Shown: positions 15,852-26,110, counted from the first letter of the stretch. The stretch is DNA of 64,000 nucleotides from Mycobacterium gordonae (GCF_017086405.1 NZ_CP070973.1:6418739-6482738), one strand, 5' to 3'. Notes: generated by a model from the sequence alone, not told the origin. Numbers and translations are program-made.

Positions 15852-17254
15852 CGACCCGCTCCTTGCTCGGCCAGCAGCGGGCCGGGGGCCGCGGCCGGTG
15901 CCGCGGGCGCCGGACCGGGCGCCGGTCCGTACCCGGGTGGCGAACCCGGGCCCGGACCTGGCGCGGTCGGGACGAACAGGTTCTGCAGGTCCGTGACATT
16001 GCTCGGCGCCGGCTGGCCCGAACCCTTGGCCGGAACCCAGGTCAGCTCCGGCACCGGGGTCTCCGCCTTTGCCGCGGTGGCGGGCGTGTCGTAGATGATC
16101 TGCCCCTTGTAGGCCGTGATCGTGTTGATCGGGTGGAACATGATCGGCGGGAAGTTCACGGTGAGCCGGCGCAGCACCGGGCCCAGCCGCTCTCGGCAGA
16201 TCTCGGCACGCTTGAAGTACTCCGGCCCGGACGGCCCGGCCGCGGTGTCGAAGGAACCGCCGCAGATGAACTGGACCGGGTTCAGGAAGTTGGGCAGCGA
16301 CAGCAGACCGTTCAGGGTGCCCTGCGCGGGGTCGTAGATGTTGTAGAAGTTCGCGATGCCCGGACCCGCCACGTGCAGGACCTGCTCGATGTTCTCGCTC
16401 TGGTCGCTCAGGGTCTGGGTGAAGTCCGTGAGCTGGTTGACCGTCTCGATCAGCGTCGAGTTGTTCTCGTGCAGGAAGCCCCGGACATCCGAGAGCGCCT
16501 GGTTGAGCGAACCCAGGGTGTGGTCGAGGTCCCGCGAACTGTCCGCGAGCACCTGCGACACCGAGGCGACGTGGCCAGCGAACTGCACGATCTGCTCGTT
16601 GCTCTGCGATAGCGCGTCGACGAGCACCTGCAGGTTCTTAACCGTACCGAAGATGTCGCCGCGCGAATCCCCGAGGCGCCCAGCCACTTGCGCGAGTTCG
16701 CGCAGGGCGTTGTGGAACGAGTCGCCGTTGCCGTTGAGGGTGTCGGCGGCCTGGTTGATCGCCGCGCCCAACGGACCCTGCATCTCGCCGGCCGCCGGAC
16801 TCAACGAGACGGACAGCTGGGTGAGCGCTTCCTTGACCTCGTCCCACTCCACCGGAACGGCGGTGCGGGTCAGGTCGATGGTGGCGCCGTCCGGCAGCGC
16901 CGGGCCGCCGGTGAACGCCGGGGTGAGCTGAATGAACCTGGCCGCCACCAGGTTCGGAGACATGATCACGGCCTTGGCGTCCGCGGGAATCTTGATGCCG
17001 TCGGACACGTTCATGGTGATCTTGACGTCGGACGGCCGCGGTTCGATCGACTCGATCTCGCCCACCGGCACGCCCAGGATGCGAACCTGGTCACCCGGGT
17101 AGAGCCCGACGGCCGAGGTGAAGTAGGCGGTGAGCTTGCGGCCGCCGCCGCCGGCCGAGAACAGCACGTAGGCGCCGCCCACCAGCGCCGCCACCAGCGC
17201 GATGATGGTGACGGTCCGCAGGCCTTTGCTGCCGAAGCGTTTCGGTGTCGTCAT
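15848..17254 (-). CDS. mce4D: Mce4D, substrate-binding Mce protein
   Basis: A 468-residue Mce protein with an N-terminal helix (VTIIALVAALVGGAYVLFSA) and an MlaD/Mce domain (LTAYFTSAVGLYPGDQVRIL, VGEIESIEPRPSDVKITM). The long coiled helical region that follows includes SVSLSPAAGEMQGPLGAAIN. It ends in a Pro/Ala/Gly-rich tail of about 50 residues. The frame is open eight codons further upstream to 17278, but the ATG at 17254 forms an ATGA overlap with the mce4C stop, as elsewhere in this operon, so I start it there. Part of the Mce4 cholesterol importer. Confidence 0.94.
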   Translation of the reverse strand: MTTPKRFGSKGLRTVTIIALVAALVGGAYVLFSAGGGGRKLTAYFTSAVGLYPGDQVRILGVPVGEIESIEPRPSDVKITMNVSDGIKIPADAKAVIMSPNLVAARFIQLTPAFTGGPALPDGATIDLTRTAVPVEWDEVKEALTQLSVSLSPAAGEMQGPLGAAINQAADTLNGNGDSFHNALRELAQVAGRLGDSRGDIFGTVKNLQVLVDALSQSNEQIVQFAGHVASVSQVLADSSRDLDHTLGSLNQALSDVRGFLHENNSTLIETVNQLTDFTQTLSDQSENIEQVLHVAGPGIANFYNIYDPAQGTLNGLLSLPNFLNPVQFICGGSFDTAAGPSGPEYFKRAEICRERLGPVLRRLTVNFPPIMFHPINTITAYKGQIIYDTPATAAKAETPVPELTWVPAKGSGQPAPSNVTDLQNLFVPTAPGPGPGSPPGYGPAPGPAPAAPAAAPGPLLAEQGAGR

Positions 17255-18342
17255 GGTGATTTCGGCCTGATCGTCCAACGCTCCTGAATCATGCCGCGTA
17301 GGTAGTCGGCAAAGCTGTCCGGCAGCTTGCCCGGCTGGAAAACGGCGTCGAACATGGTCGCCACCAGCGGCGCCGGGATGGCGCCGAAGACGTTGACGTT
17401 GAAGCCGGGACCCGAACCGACCACCTCGCCCAGCGTGGTGGCGTACGTCGGCAACCTCTTGAGGGCCTCGGTGATGTAGTCGCGGCGCTCGTTGAGGTTG
17501 GCCAGCACCTGGTTGATCTTGGTCAGGGCCGGACCGAACTCCTTGCGGTTGTCGTTGACGAAGCCGGACAGCTGCGCCGAGACGTCGTCGATCCCGGAGA
17601 TCAACGCGCTCAACGCCGACCGGCGCTCATCCAGGGCGGCGAACAGCTGGTCGCCCTGGTCCACCAACTTCTTGACCTGCCCGGCACGATCGGACAGCAC
17701 CGTCGTCACCGACTTCGCATGGGCCAGCAGACCTTGCAGCGCTTCGTCGCGGCTGTTGAGGGTGCGCGACAGCGTCGTCACGCCGTCCAGTGCGCCGCGC
17801 AACCCGGGGGTGGCGTCATGCAGCGTCTCGGTAAGCACCTTCAGCGCGTGCTCGAACTGGGGCTTGTTCAGGTTGTTGGCGTTCTGCCCGAGATCCTCGA
17901 GCGCGCCGGCCAGGGTGTAGGGCGTGGTCGTCCGGCTCAACGGAATGGTGGTCGCGTTACCGGAGCCGGCCGGGCTCACCGAGATGGAACGCTCGCCCAG
18001 GATGGTGTCGGTGCGGATCGCGGCCAGCGACTGGTCGCCGACGACCACGTGGCGATCGACGCTGAAGGTGATCTTGGCGGAGTCGCCGGCCAGGGCGACG
18101 TCGGAGACTTTGCCCACCTTGACGCCGGAGACCAGCACGTTGTTGCCCGGCGTGATGCCACCCGCGTCGCCGAAGTACGCCGTGTAGGTCTTGCCCTGCG
18201 GCCAGAACGGCAGCCCCGAGTAACCGAATGCGATGAGGACGACGAACGTCACCACAGCCAGACCGATGGTGCCGGTGCGCAACGGGTCCTGGTCGCGCTT
18301 GCTGCCTGGCTTCTTATTGCTTGGCTTCTCAGGATTTGGCAA
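17251..18342 (-). CDS. mce4C: Mce4C, substrate-binding Mce protein
   Basis: A 363-residue Mce protein. A basic N-terminus (KPSNKKPGSKRDQD) precedes the transmembrane helix (TIGLAVVTFVVLIAFGYSGL); the MlaD/Mce domain contains TYTAYFGDAGGITPGNNVLV and GVKVGKVSDVALAGDSAKIT. The helical C-terminal half has the typical heptad-rich DQLFAALDERRSALSALISG. The start is a TTG at 18342 with GGGGAGG seven bases upstream and a 14-bp overlap with mce4B; its stop overlaps mce4D as ATGA. Subunit of the cholesterol importer. Confidence 0.94.
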   Translation of the reverse strand: MPNPEKPSNKKPGSKRDQDPLRTGTIGLAVVTFVVLIAFGYSGLPFWPQGKTYTAYFGDAGGITPGNNVLVSGVKVGKVSDVALAGDSAKITFSVDRHVVVGDQSLAAIRTDTILGERSISVSPAGSGNATTIPLSRTTTPYTLAGALEDLGQNANNLNKPQFEHALKVLTETLHDATPGLRGALDGVTTLSRTLNSRDEALQGLLAHAKSVTTVLSDRAGQVKKLVDQGDQLFAALDERRSALSALISGIDDVSAQLSGFVNDNRKEFGPALTKINQVLANLNERRDYITEALKRLPTYATTLGEVVGSGPGFNVNVFGAIPAPLVATMFDAVFQPGKLPDSFADYLRGMIQERWTIRPKSP

Positions 18343-19384
18343 AGGCGCACCTCCCCTTGCTGGAATCGACCTGGCCGCCGAGGCCCAGCCGAATGTCGGA
18401 ACCCGCCGGTCCGTTGATCTTGATCGTCACCGAGCAGAAGTAGATGTTGAAGAACGAGCCGTAGGTGCCCAGCGCGGCCAGCCGCAGGTAGTCCTCGCCG
18501 AGCTGCTCGACGTCGTTGTTGATCTCGGCCTTTCGGGTGTCGAGTTCGGTGGCGAACGGCCGCGCGTTCTCCAGCACACCCTGCAGCGGCCGACGCGAAT
18601 TGCGCAGCAGCTCAGTCAGATCCGTGGTGGTCGAGGCCAGCGGCGGGATGGCGCCGGCGATGGTGTCCTTGTTCTTGGCGAGCCCCTCGATCAGCTGCTG
18701 CAGCTGATCGACGCTGGCCGAGAACTGGGCACTGCGCTGGTCGACGGTCCCCAGCACCGTGTTCAGGTTGGTGATCACATCCCCGATCAGCTGGTCGCGC
18801 TTGCCCAATGCGTTGGAGAAACTGCTGGTGTCGGCGAGCACGTTGGCCAACGCGCCACCCTGACCCTGCAGCAGCTCGATGACGGCGCTGCTGATGGTGT
18901 TGATCTTGTCTGCGTCCAGGCCCTTCAGCACCGGCTTGAGCCCACCCAGCAGCGCGTCGAGATCCAGTGCGGGCTGGGTGTGTTGAGAGTTCATCGTCCC
19001 GCCCGGCGGCAATTTACGCAGCTCACCAGGGCCCGAGGTGATCTCCAGGAAGCGGTCGCCGACCAGGTTCTCGTAGCGGATCACCGCACGACTCGACGAG
19101 TACAGCGTGTAGCGGGCGTCGACACCGAATTCGACGTCGACGGTGTTGTCGGGGTTGAGCTTGACGCCCGAGACCGCGCCGACGGGCACCCCGGCGATAC
19201 GTACCTTCTGACCGCCCTTGAGCTTCGAGGCATCCAGGAAGGTGGCGTGGTAGGTGTTCTCCGAACCGAACCGGAAGTCGCCGAACACCACCACCAGGGC
19301 GGCACTCGCCAGCACCATCGTGACGACGAAGATGCTGACCTTGATCACCATCGACCGGTGCGACGGAATCTTCCCAGCGGCCAT
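18329..19384 (-). CDS. mce4B: Mce4B, substrate-binding Mce protein
   Basis: A 351-residue Mce protein (M. tuberculosis Mce4B is about the same length). The N-terminal helix is VIKVSIFVVTMVLASAALVV; the MlaD/Mce domain has YHATFLDASKLKGGQKVRIA, GVPVGAVSGVKLNPDNTVDV and VGDRFLEITSG. The helical region follows, ending GRCAFAKS with Cys residues (IYFCSV, GRCAF) typical of Mce B subunits. Its ATG shares one base with the mce4A stop (TGATG). Part of the Mce4 cholesterol transporter. Confidence 0.95.
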   Translation of the reverse strand: MAAGKIPSHRSMVIKVSIFVVTMVLASAALVVVFGDFRFGSENTYHATFLDASKLKGGQKVRIAGVPVGAVSGVKLNPDNTVDVEFGVDARYTLYSSSRAVIRYENLVGDRFLEITSGPGELRKLPPGGTMNSQHTQPALDLDALLGGLKPVLKGLDADKINTISSAVIELLQGQGGALANVLADTSSFSNALGKRDQLIGDVITNLNTVLGTVDQRSAQFSASVDQLQQLIEGLAKNKDTIAGAIPPLASTTTDLTELLRNSRRPLQGVLENARPFATELDTRKAEINNDVEQLGEDYLRLAALGTYGSFFNIYFCSVTIKINGPAGSDIRLGLGGQVDSSKGRCAFAKS

Positions 19385-20586
19385 CAGAAGTCGTCCCGTT
19401 CAGCGAAGGCGCCGTGGAAGAGGAACTGCAACGTCGAAGGCGCGTCGAACTGGAACTCGGTGAACGGCTCGTACGGGATGAGCGCGTTGTCGGTCACCAG
19501 GAACGGCGCACGGTAGTACGAGCCGCCGGTCTGCTTGGTCGGAATATCGGGCAGCCCGCGGCAATTCGGGCCGCCGGAGGCGTTGACGATGGGCAGGCTC
19601 TCCGGATACGTATAGGCGGGGGCGCCGATGACGAAGCTCGACGAGGTGAACAGACCCGCCTTGCGCACACCGATCAATGGGGCGAACTCCTTGATGCCGC
19701 GATCGATGCCGGCCAACAGACAGCCGAATTCCGGTGAGTAGTCCGCCGCCACTTTAAGTGGGGCGCGCAGCCTGTTGACGGTGTCGATCAGATTCTGTTC
19801 GGCGGGTGCCAGCGTCTCGTAGCCGTTGTTGGCCAGGCCGATCGCGGCCAGCAGTGTGGTGTTGAGGTTGGCCTGCTCGTCGACGACGGTCTTGTTGATC
19901 GTCGGCAGGTTGGCGAACACCGTGTTCAGGTCGGGAGCGGCGTCACCGTAGATATTGGTCACGATGCCGGCCTTGCGGAAATCCTCCTGCAGGGTCGGCA
20001 GCTTCGGATTGGCTTGACGGGTCAGCGTGTTGAGCCCCGACAGCAGCGACCCGAGGTCGTCGCCGTGGCCGCGCAAGCCTTCCGACAGCGCACTGAGGGT
20101 GCCGTTCAACTCGACCGGGTCGATCTTGTGCAGCAGGTTGGTCAGCGACTGGAACAGCGTATTGACCTCGAGTTGCACGGCGGACGCCGCCACGGTGGCG
20201 TTCGGGCGCAACGAAGTCTTGGCCGGGGCCTGCGGCGGCATGAACTCCACCGATTTGGCGCCGAAGATGGTGTTGCCGGCGATGTGCACCGTGGCGTTGG
20301 ACGGGATGAACTGCAGGTCGTCGCTGTAGATGGCCAGCTTGAGACGCGCCTGGTCGCCGCTGTAGCTGATGTCCTCCACTTTGCCGATCTGGATGCCGCG
20401 GAACTTGACCTTGGCCCCGGGCTCCATGACCAGGCCGGCGCGCTTGGACGCGACCGTGACGGTCTCGGTGGAGGTGAACGCCGCGGTATAGGACAGGTAA
20501 GTCAGGACCGCCGCCGCCACCACCAGTCCCGCGAGCACCGCCGCCGCCACCCGGCCGGCTGTCCGTCGTGATGCAAAGACTGCCAT
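19384..20586 (-). CDS. mce4A: Mce4A, substrate-binding Mce protein
   Basis: A 400-residue Mce protein, identical in length to M. tuberculosis Mce4A, whose domain can bind cholesterol-like lipids. The N-terminal helix (RVAAAVLAGLVVAAAVLTYL) is followed by the MlaD/Mce domain (VTVASKRAGLVMEPGAKVKF, RGIQIGKVEDISYSGDQARL) and the Mce4 helical domain with PEFGCLLAGIDRG, which carries a conserved Cys. The frame remains open far upstream over yrbE4B, but that extension reads as out-of-frame yrbE4B; the ATG at 20586, five bases after the yrbE4B stop, is the credible start. Confidence 0.95.
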   Translation of the reverse strand: MAVFASRRTAGRVAAAVLAGLVVAAAVLTYLSYTAAFTSTETVTVASKRAGLVMEPGAKVKFRGIQIGKVEDISYSGDQARLKLAIYSDDLQFIPSNATVHIAGNTIFGAKSVEFMPPQAPAKTSLRPNATVAASAVQLEVNTLFQSLTNLLHKIDPVELNGTLSALSEGLRGHGDDLGSLLSGLNTLTRQANPKLPTLQEDFRKAGIVTNIYGDAAPDLNTVFANLPTINKTVVDEQANLNTTLLAAIGLANNGYETLAPAEQNLIDTVNRLRAPLKVAADYSPEFGCLLAGIDRGIKEFAPLIGVRKAGLFTSSSFVIGAPAYTYPESLPIVNASGGPNCRGLPDIPTKQTGGSYYRAPFLVTDNALIPYEPFTEFQFDAPSTLQFLFHGAFAERDDF

Positions 20587-20591
20587 CGCCG

Positions 20592-21434
20592 CTACCCGGA
20601 CAGGTTGAAGTTGCCGGACGCTCCGTAAACCGCGAGCGAGATGAGCAGGGTGATGACCACGACGACGATCAGCGAGGTGCGCACGGCCTGACCGACGGCC
20701 ACACCGACGCCGACGGACCCACCGCTGGCGTTGTAGCCGTAGTAGGTGTGCACCAGCATGACCGCGATCGACATCGCGATGGCCTGCAGGAACGACCACA
20801 GCAGGTCCGACGGGATCAGGAAGGTGTTGAAGTAGTGGTCGTACAGGCCCGCCGACTGTCCGTTGATGAACACCGTGGTGAAGCGCGCCGCGAAAAACGC
20901 GGCCAGCACCGACAGTGAGTACAGCGGGATGATCGCCACGAGTCCCGCGATCAGCCGGGTCGACACGAGGTAGGACACCGAGTGCACCGCCATGCATTCG
21001 ACGGCGTCGATCTCTTCGGAGACCCGCATGGCGCCCAGCTGGGCGGTGGCGCCGGCGCCGATGGTGGCGGCCAGCGCGATGCCGGCGATCACCGGTGCGA
21101 CCACGCGAACGTTGAGGAACGCCGAGAGGAAGCCGGTCAACGCCTCGATACCGATGTTGCCCAGCGATGAATAGCCCTGCACGGCAATGACACCGCCGGA
21201 GGCCAGCGTCAGGAAGGCCGCGACGCCGACGGTGCCGCCGATCATGATCAGGGCCCCGGCGCCCAGCGTCATCTCGGCGATGAGGCGGATGGTCTCCTTG
21301 CGGTACTTCGTGACGGCGTTGGGGATGTAGCGCACGGTTTCGCCGTAGAACAGCGCCTGCTCGCCGAAGTTGTCGACCGGTCGGGCGAACCGGGTGAAGA
21401 AGCGCTTGAAGCGGAGGGTGGCGTCGTAGCTCAT
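20592..21434 (-). CDS. yrbE4B: YrbE4B, MlaE-type permease of the Mce4 transporter
   Basis: A 280-residue integral membrane protein of the MlaE/YrbE family, the same length as in M. tuberculosis. Hydrophobic helices include IRLIAEMTLGAGALIMIGGT, and the cytoplasmic coupling region reads AQLGAMRVSEEIDAVECMAV (the EEIDAx motif that contacts the ATPase). It forms the inner-membrane channel with YrbE4A, powered by the unlinked ATPase MceG. It starts 44 bp after yrbE4A and ends five bases before mce4A. Confidence 0.97.
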   Translation of the reverse strand: MSYDATLRFKRFFTRFARPVDNFGEQALFYGETVRYIPNAVTKYRKETIRLIAEMTLGAGALIMIGGTVGVAAFLTLASGGVIAVQGYSSLGNIGIEALTGFLSAFLNVRVVAPVIAGIALAATIGAGATAQLGAMRVSEEIDAVECMAVHSVSYLVSTRLIAGLVAIIPLYSLSVLAAFFAARFTTVFINGQSAGLYDHYFNTFLIPSDLLWSFLQAIAMSIAVMLVHTYYGYNASGGSVGVGVAVGQAVRTSLIVVVVITLLISLAVYGASGNFNLSG

Positions 21435-21478
21435 CGCATCTTCACCATCGCTCGTTCGCCGTCATCTGTTACCCGCCC

Positions 21479-22243
21479 CTACTTGGCCGAGATCCGGACG
21501 CCGATGGCGGTCATGACGACATTGATGACGAAAAGACAGATGAACGCGTAGACAACGGTTTCGTTGACCGCATTGCCGACTCCCTTGGGACCGCCTTTGA
21601 CGGTCAGGCCACGGTAACAACCGACCAGACCCGCCATCACTCCGAACAGCAGCGCCTTGACTTCGGCGAGGATCAGCTCGCGCAGCCCGGTGAGCACAGT
21701 CAGCCCGTTGATGAACGCACCGGGGTTGACGCCCTGCAGGAAAACGGAGAAAGCGTAACCCCCGGACAGGCCGATGATGCACACCAGGCCGTTGAGCAAC
21801 AAGGCGACCAGGGTGGATGCCAGGACCCTGGGCACCACCAGCCGCTGAATGGGGTCGATGCCGAGCACCCGCATCGCGTCGATTTCCTCGCGGATGGTGC
21901 GGGCGCCCAGGTCCGCGCAGATCGCGGTGGCGCCGGCGCCGGCCACCACGAGCACGGTGACGATCGGGCCGAGCTGGGTGATGGTGCCGAATGCCGTTCC
22001 GGCACCAGACAAGTCGGCGGCGCCGATCTCACGCAGCAGGATGTTCAGGGTGAAGGCGACGAGGACGGTGAAAGGGATGGACACCAGCAGCGTGGGGACC
22101 AGCGACACCCGGGCGACCATCCAGGTCTGGTCGAGAAACTCCCGCAACTGAAACGGCCGCCGAAAGGCGGCACGTGCGGTCTCGATCGACATCTCGAAGA
22201 ACCCGCCAACGGCCCGGGCCGGTACGGCAACTTTCTGCAACAA
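21479..22243 (-). CDS. yrbE4A: YrbE4A, MlaE-type permease of the Mce4 transporter
   Basis: A 254-residue MlaE-family permease and first gene of the mce4 operon. Features are the amphipathic N-terminus (VAVPARAVGGFFEMSIETAR), a helix around SLVPTLLVSIPFTVLVAFTL, and the ATPase-coupling segment LGARTIREEIDAMRVLGIDP. The start is the TTG at 22243: GGGGGG lies seven bases before it and the length then equals that of the M. tuberculosis protein. A TTG at 22258 is in frame but lacks a ribosome site. A promoter with a KstR box in its spacer lies about 90 bp upstream. Confidence 0.95.
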   Translation of the reverse strand: MLQKVAVPARAVGGFFEMSIETARAAFRRPFQLREFLDQTWMVARVSLVPTLLVSIPFTVLVAFTLNILLREIGAADLSGAGTAFGTITQLGPIVTVLVVAGAGATAICADLGARTIREEIDAMRVLGIDPIQRLVVPRVLASTLVALLLNGLVCIIGLSGGYAFSVFLQGVNPGAFINGLTVLTGLRELILAEVKALLFGVMAGLVGCYRGLTVKGGPKGVGNAVNETVVYAFICLFVINVVMTAIGVRISAK

Positions 22244-22333
22244 GCCCGGTCCCCCCAATCTGTTGCTCGCGGCGAAGTGTTGTCTGCCCTGAACACACCG
22301 TTGGATGACTCGTTGCTTGGTGTGAGCCGGCTC

Positions 22334-22363
22334 ATACTAACTAGAACAAGTTCTGAGTGTCGA
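22334..22363 (-). promoter_or_regulatory. mce4 operon promoter
   Basis: On the minus strand TCGACA (22358-22363) and TAGTAT (22334-22339) are separated by 18 bp, a good -35/-10 pair. The KstR box at 22342-22355 lies entirely in the spacer, so bound repressor would block RNA polymerase. Transcription would start about 85 nt before yrbE4A. Confidence 0.55.
22342..22355. promoter_or_regulatory. KstR operator upstream of yrbE4A
   Basis: TAGAACAAGTTCTG fits the KstR consensus TNNAACNNGTTNNA except for the last base. KstR is the TetR repressor of the mycobacterial cholesterol regulon, released by steroid acyl-CoA intermediates. The position before the mce4 operon agrees with known KstR control of mce4. 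Confidence 0.85.
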
Positions 22364-22444
22364 TGAAGCTCGAAAAATTTTGCGGCAATTATGCCTAGCT
22401 GGTATTTCCTCTCGACGTGTGCCCGCAGGGCAGGCGTGGGAGTG

Positions 22445-23350
22445 TCAGTCCATCAGACCGGTTGCGGCGAAGTTCACTTCCGGGTCGCGCTCGGCGAAGT
22501 AGCCCTGCAGCGTCGCGCTCAACTGTGTCGGCTCCCAGGCCGGCGCGCCCGCGTCGAACTGGTGCTCCGCCGTGGGTGCGGCGACCAGGGTCACGCGCGG
22601 ACCGTAGACGATGAACACCTGCCCGTTGACCGCGGCAGCCTCCGGGGACGACAGGAACTGCACCAGGCTCACCACGTGTTCGGGCGACAGCGGATCGATT
22701 TCAGCGTCTTCGGGTGGGGCACCGAAGACGTCGGCCGTCATCGCGGTGCGGGCCCGGGGACAGATTGCGTTGGCGCACACGCCGTAGCGGCCCAGCGCCC
22801 GCGCCGCGGACAGCGTCAGCGCCGTGATGCCGGCCTTGGCGGCGCCGTAATTGGCCTGCCCCACCGGACCGACCAGACCGGCCTCCGACGAGGTGTTGAT
22901 GATCCGGCCGAAGACCCGGCCGTCGGCCTCCTTGGCCTTGGTGCGCCAATAGGTGGCGGCATTGCGCGTGAGCAGGAAATGACCGCGCAGATGCACGGCG
23001 ATCACCTGGTCCCAGTCCTCGTCGCTCATATTGAAGAGCATCCGGTCACGGGTGATGCCGGCGTTGTTCACGACGATGTTCAGTCCGCCCAGCCCGTCAG
23101 CGGTGGCCACGAGTTCGTCGGCGGTCTCGCGCTGGCTGATGTCACCGGCGACCGCTACCGCCTTGGAACCCGCGGAGGCGATCTCGTCCAGGACGTCGGA
23201 GGCGTCCAGGCCCGCCGCGATGTCGTTGACGACGACGGTGGCGCCGAGGCGGGCCAGACCGATCGCCTCGGCGCGTCCCAGGCCCGCCGCGGCACCGGTC
23301 ACCACCGCGACCTTCCCGGACAGATCGGTCGCCTTGCTATTGCTGTTCAA
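22445..23350 (-). CDS. hsd4A: Hsd4A-like 17-beta-hydroxysteroid / 3-hydroxyacyl-CoA dehydrogenase
   Basis: A 301-residue SDR of the HSD17B4 type, orthologous by sequence and position to M. tuberculosis Rv3502c. VTGAAAGLGRAEAIGLARLG binds NAD; VNNAGITRDRMLFNMSDEDW is strongly conserved in this group; the catalytic residues are in TSSEAGLVG and YGAAKAG. In cholesterol degradation it is thought to oxidise the beta-hydroxyacyl-CoA side-chain intermediate. The start appears to be a TTG at 23350 with AGAGG about 11 nt upstream. It lies 24 bp after fdxD and shares the divergent KstR-controlled promoter region. Confidence 0.92.
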   Translation of the reverse strand: MNSNSKATDLSGKVAVVTGAAAGLGRAEAIGLARLGATVVVNDIAAGLDASDVLDEIASAGSKAVAVAGDISQRETADELVATADGLGGLNIVVNNAGITRDRMLFNMSDEDWDQVIAVHLRGHFLLTRNAATYWRTKAKEADGRVFGRIINTSSEAGLVGPVGQANYGAAKAGITALTLSAARALGRYGVCANAICPRARTAMTADVFGAPPEDAEIDPLSPEHVVSLVQFLSSPEAAAVNGQVFIVYGPRVTLVAAPTAEHQFDAGAPAWEPTQLSATLQGYFAERDPEVNFAATGLMD

Positions 23351-23374
23351 TTTATGAATACCTCTAGTTTCCGG

Positions 23375-23566
23375 TCAGTCCTCGCGCAACAGCGCCGCGC
23401 GCGGGCATTCGGCGATCGCCTGCTCGGCCAGATCCTCCTGATCCGGCGGTATCGGATCGGTCTTCACGACGGCATAGTCCTCGTCATCCAGGTCGAAGAT
23501 ATCCGGTGCAATTCCCAAGCACACCGCGTTACCTTCACACCGGTCACGGTCGACAATCACTCGCAC
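23375..23566 (-). CDS. fdxD: FdxD, 3Fe-4S-type ferredoxin
   Basis: A 63-residue ferredoxin. The N-terminus VIVDRDRCEGNAVCLGIAPD holds two cluster Cys (C-x5-C) and AIAECPRAA the Cys-Pro; with only these three cluster Cys the cofactor should be [3Fe-4S], as in ferredoxins that serve P450 or Rieske oxygenases. In the cholesterol regulon it probably supplies electrons to sterol oxygenases encoded elsewhere (inference). I start it at the GTG at 23566, preceded by GGAGG seven bases upstream; the longer open frame to 23665 has no ribosome site. Divergent from fadE26 across a KstR box. Confidence 0.92.
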   Translation of the reverse strand: MRVIVDRDRCEGNAVCLGIAPDIFDLDDEDYAVVKTDPIPPDQEDLAEQAIAECPRAALLRED

Positions 23567-23684
23567 TGCACCCTCCTCGAACCTGCACTGAAGCTTGCAA
23601 ACACGCCTGCGGACGAACTCGATCAGTATGTAGCACCACACCAGGCCAGCGGTACCGTGCCACACGGCAGCTGGATTCCCAGAC

Positions 23685-23698
23685 TAGAACGTGTTACA
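23685..23698. promoter_or_regulatory. KstR operator between fdxD and fadE26
   Basis: TAGAACGTGTTACA matches TNNAACNNGTTNNA at every fixed position. It lies in the 215-bp divergent region and can control fdxD-hsd4A on the minus strand and fadE26-fadE27-fadD17 on the plus strand. TAGTCT (23681-23686, minus) overlaps it as a possible -10. Confidence 0.88.
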
Positions 23699-23781
23699 AC
23701 CGGGAGAACGAATGGGTGGCCGCCGGCGTGTGTGTCGGCGGCCGACACACAGAAACGATCGCTCGATCGGAGGCGGCGGGA

Positions 23782-24963
<1,182 letters not shown>

Positions 24964-24987
24964 ATTTCCAGCAGGAGAAGGATATTC

Positions 24988-26073
24988 ATGGATTTCACGA
25001 CAACCGAAGCGGCCCAGGACCTCGGCGGTCTGGTCGACACCATCGTCGACTCGGTGTGCACTCCCGAACACCAGCGCGAGCTGGACAAGCTCGACCCGCG
25101 CTTCGACCGAGACTTGTGGCGCAAGCTCGTCGACAGCGACATCCTCACCAGTGCGGCCGCCACCCAAGTGGGCGGCGACGGTTTCGGGGTGCTCGAGCAG
25201 GTGGCGATCCTGGTCGCGCTCGGGCACCAACTGGCGGCCGTGCCCTATCTCGAGTCAATCGTGCTGGCCGCCGGCGCGTTGGCCCGGTTCGGCTCTGAGG
25301 AGTTGCAGCAGAGCTGGGGCTCTGAGGCGGTGCGCGGCGAGAAGATCCTGACGGTCGCGCTCGACGGCGAGATGGGCGACGGGCCCGTACAGGCCGTCGA
25401 CGGCCGGCTGACGGGCAGTCGTACCCAGGTGTTCTACGGTCCTGCCGCCGACGCCTTCCTGGTGCCCGCCGAAACCGATTCCGGCACAGTCGTTTTCCTG
25501 GTCGCCGCCGACGACCCCGGGGTGACGGTGACCCCGCTGCAGACCACCGGACTGGGCAGTGTCGGTCATCTGGCGCTCGACGGGGTGCCGGTGGACGCGG
25601 CGCGCGAAGTCGGGGGCGCCGAGGTGGTTGCCTGGCTGCGCACCATATCCACCCTGGGCCGCAGCGCCTACCAACTCGGTGTGCTGGAGCGCGGCCTGCA
25701 GATGACGGCCGAATACGCCCGCACCCGTGAGCAATTCGACCGACCGATCGGCAGCTTCCAGGCGGTGGGTCAGCGGCTGGCCGACGGCTACATCGACGTC
25801 AAGGGCCTGCGGTTGACGTTGACCCAAGCCGCGTGGAAGGTCGCCGAGGACATCCCGGCCGAGATCGATGTGGCCTCGGCTGCGTTTTGGGCGGCCGACG
25901 CCGGGCACCGGGTCGCGCACACCATCGTGCACGTGCACGGCGGCGTCGGCGTCGACACCGACCACCCTGTGCACCGATACTTCCTGTCCGCCAAGGAAAC
26001 CGAGTTCGCTCTGGGCGGCGCCACCGGACAGCTGCGGCAGATCGGCCGCGAACTGGCTGAGACGCCTGCTTGA
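24988..26073 (+). CDS. fadE27: FadE27 (ChsE5), partner acyl-CoA dehydrogenase subunit
   Basis: A 361-residue acyl-CoA dehydrogenase homologue that pairs with FadE26. It carries the C-terminal ACAD features TREQFDRPIGSFQAVGQRL and HVHGGVGVDTDHPVHRYFL, but its N-terminal half is divergent, as expected for the non-catalytic partner in the heterotetramer (family knowledge). Translation begins at the ATG at 24988 with AGGAGAAGG just upstream, 24 bp after fadE26. It contributes to FAD binding at the subunit interface (inference from the characterised complex). Confidence 0.94.
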   Translation: MDFTTTEAAQDLGGLVDTIVDSVCTPEHQRELDKLDPRFDRDLWRKLVDSDILTSAAATQVGGDGFGVLEQVAILVALGHQLAAVPYLESIVLAAGALARFGSEELQQSWGSEAVRGEKILTVALDGEMGDGPVQAVDGRLTGSRTQVFYGPAADAFLVPAETDSGTVVFLVAADDPGVTVTPLQTTGLGSVGHLALDGVPVDAAREVGGAEVVAWLRTISTLGRSAYQLGVLERGLQMTAEYARTREQFDRPIGSFQAVGQRLADGYIDVKGLRLTLTQAAWKVAEDIPAEIDVASAAFWAADAGHRVAHTIVHVHGGVGVDTDHPVHRYFLSAKETEFALGGATGQLRQIGRELAETPA

Positions 26074-26110
26074 GCGAGGCCGGCTGCCGTCGTGACGAAG
26101 AGGAAGTAAC

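Noticed and set aside
19384..20997. N-terminal extension of mce4A to 20997
   Set aside because: The extra residues read yrbE4B in the wrong frame; the ATG at 20586 gives the conserved 400-residue protein.
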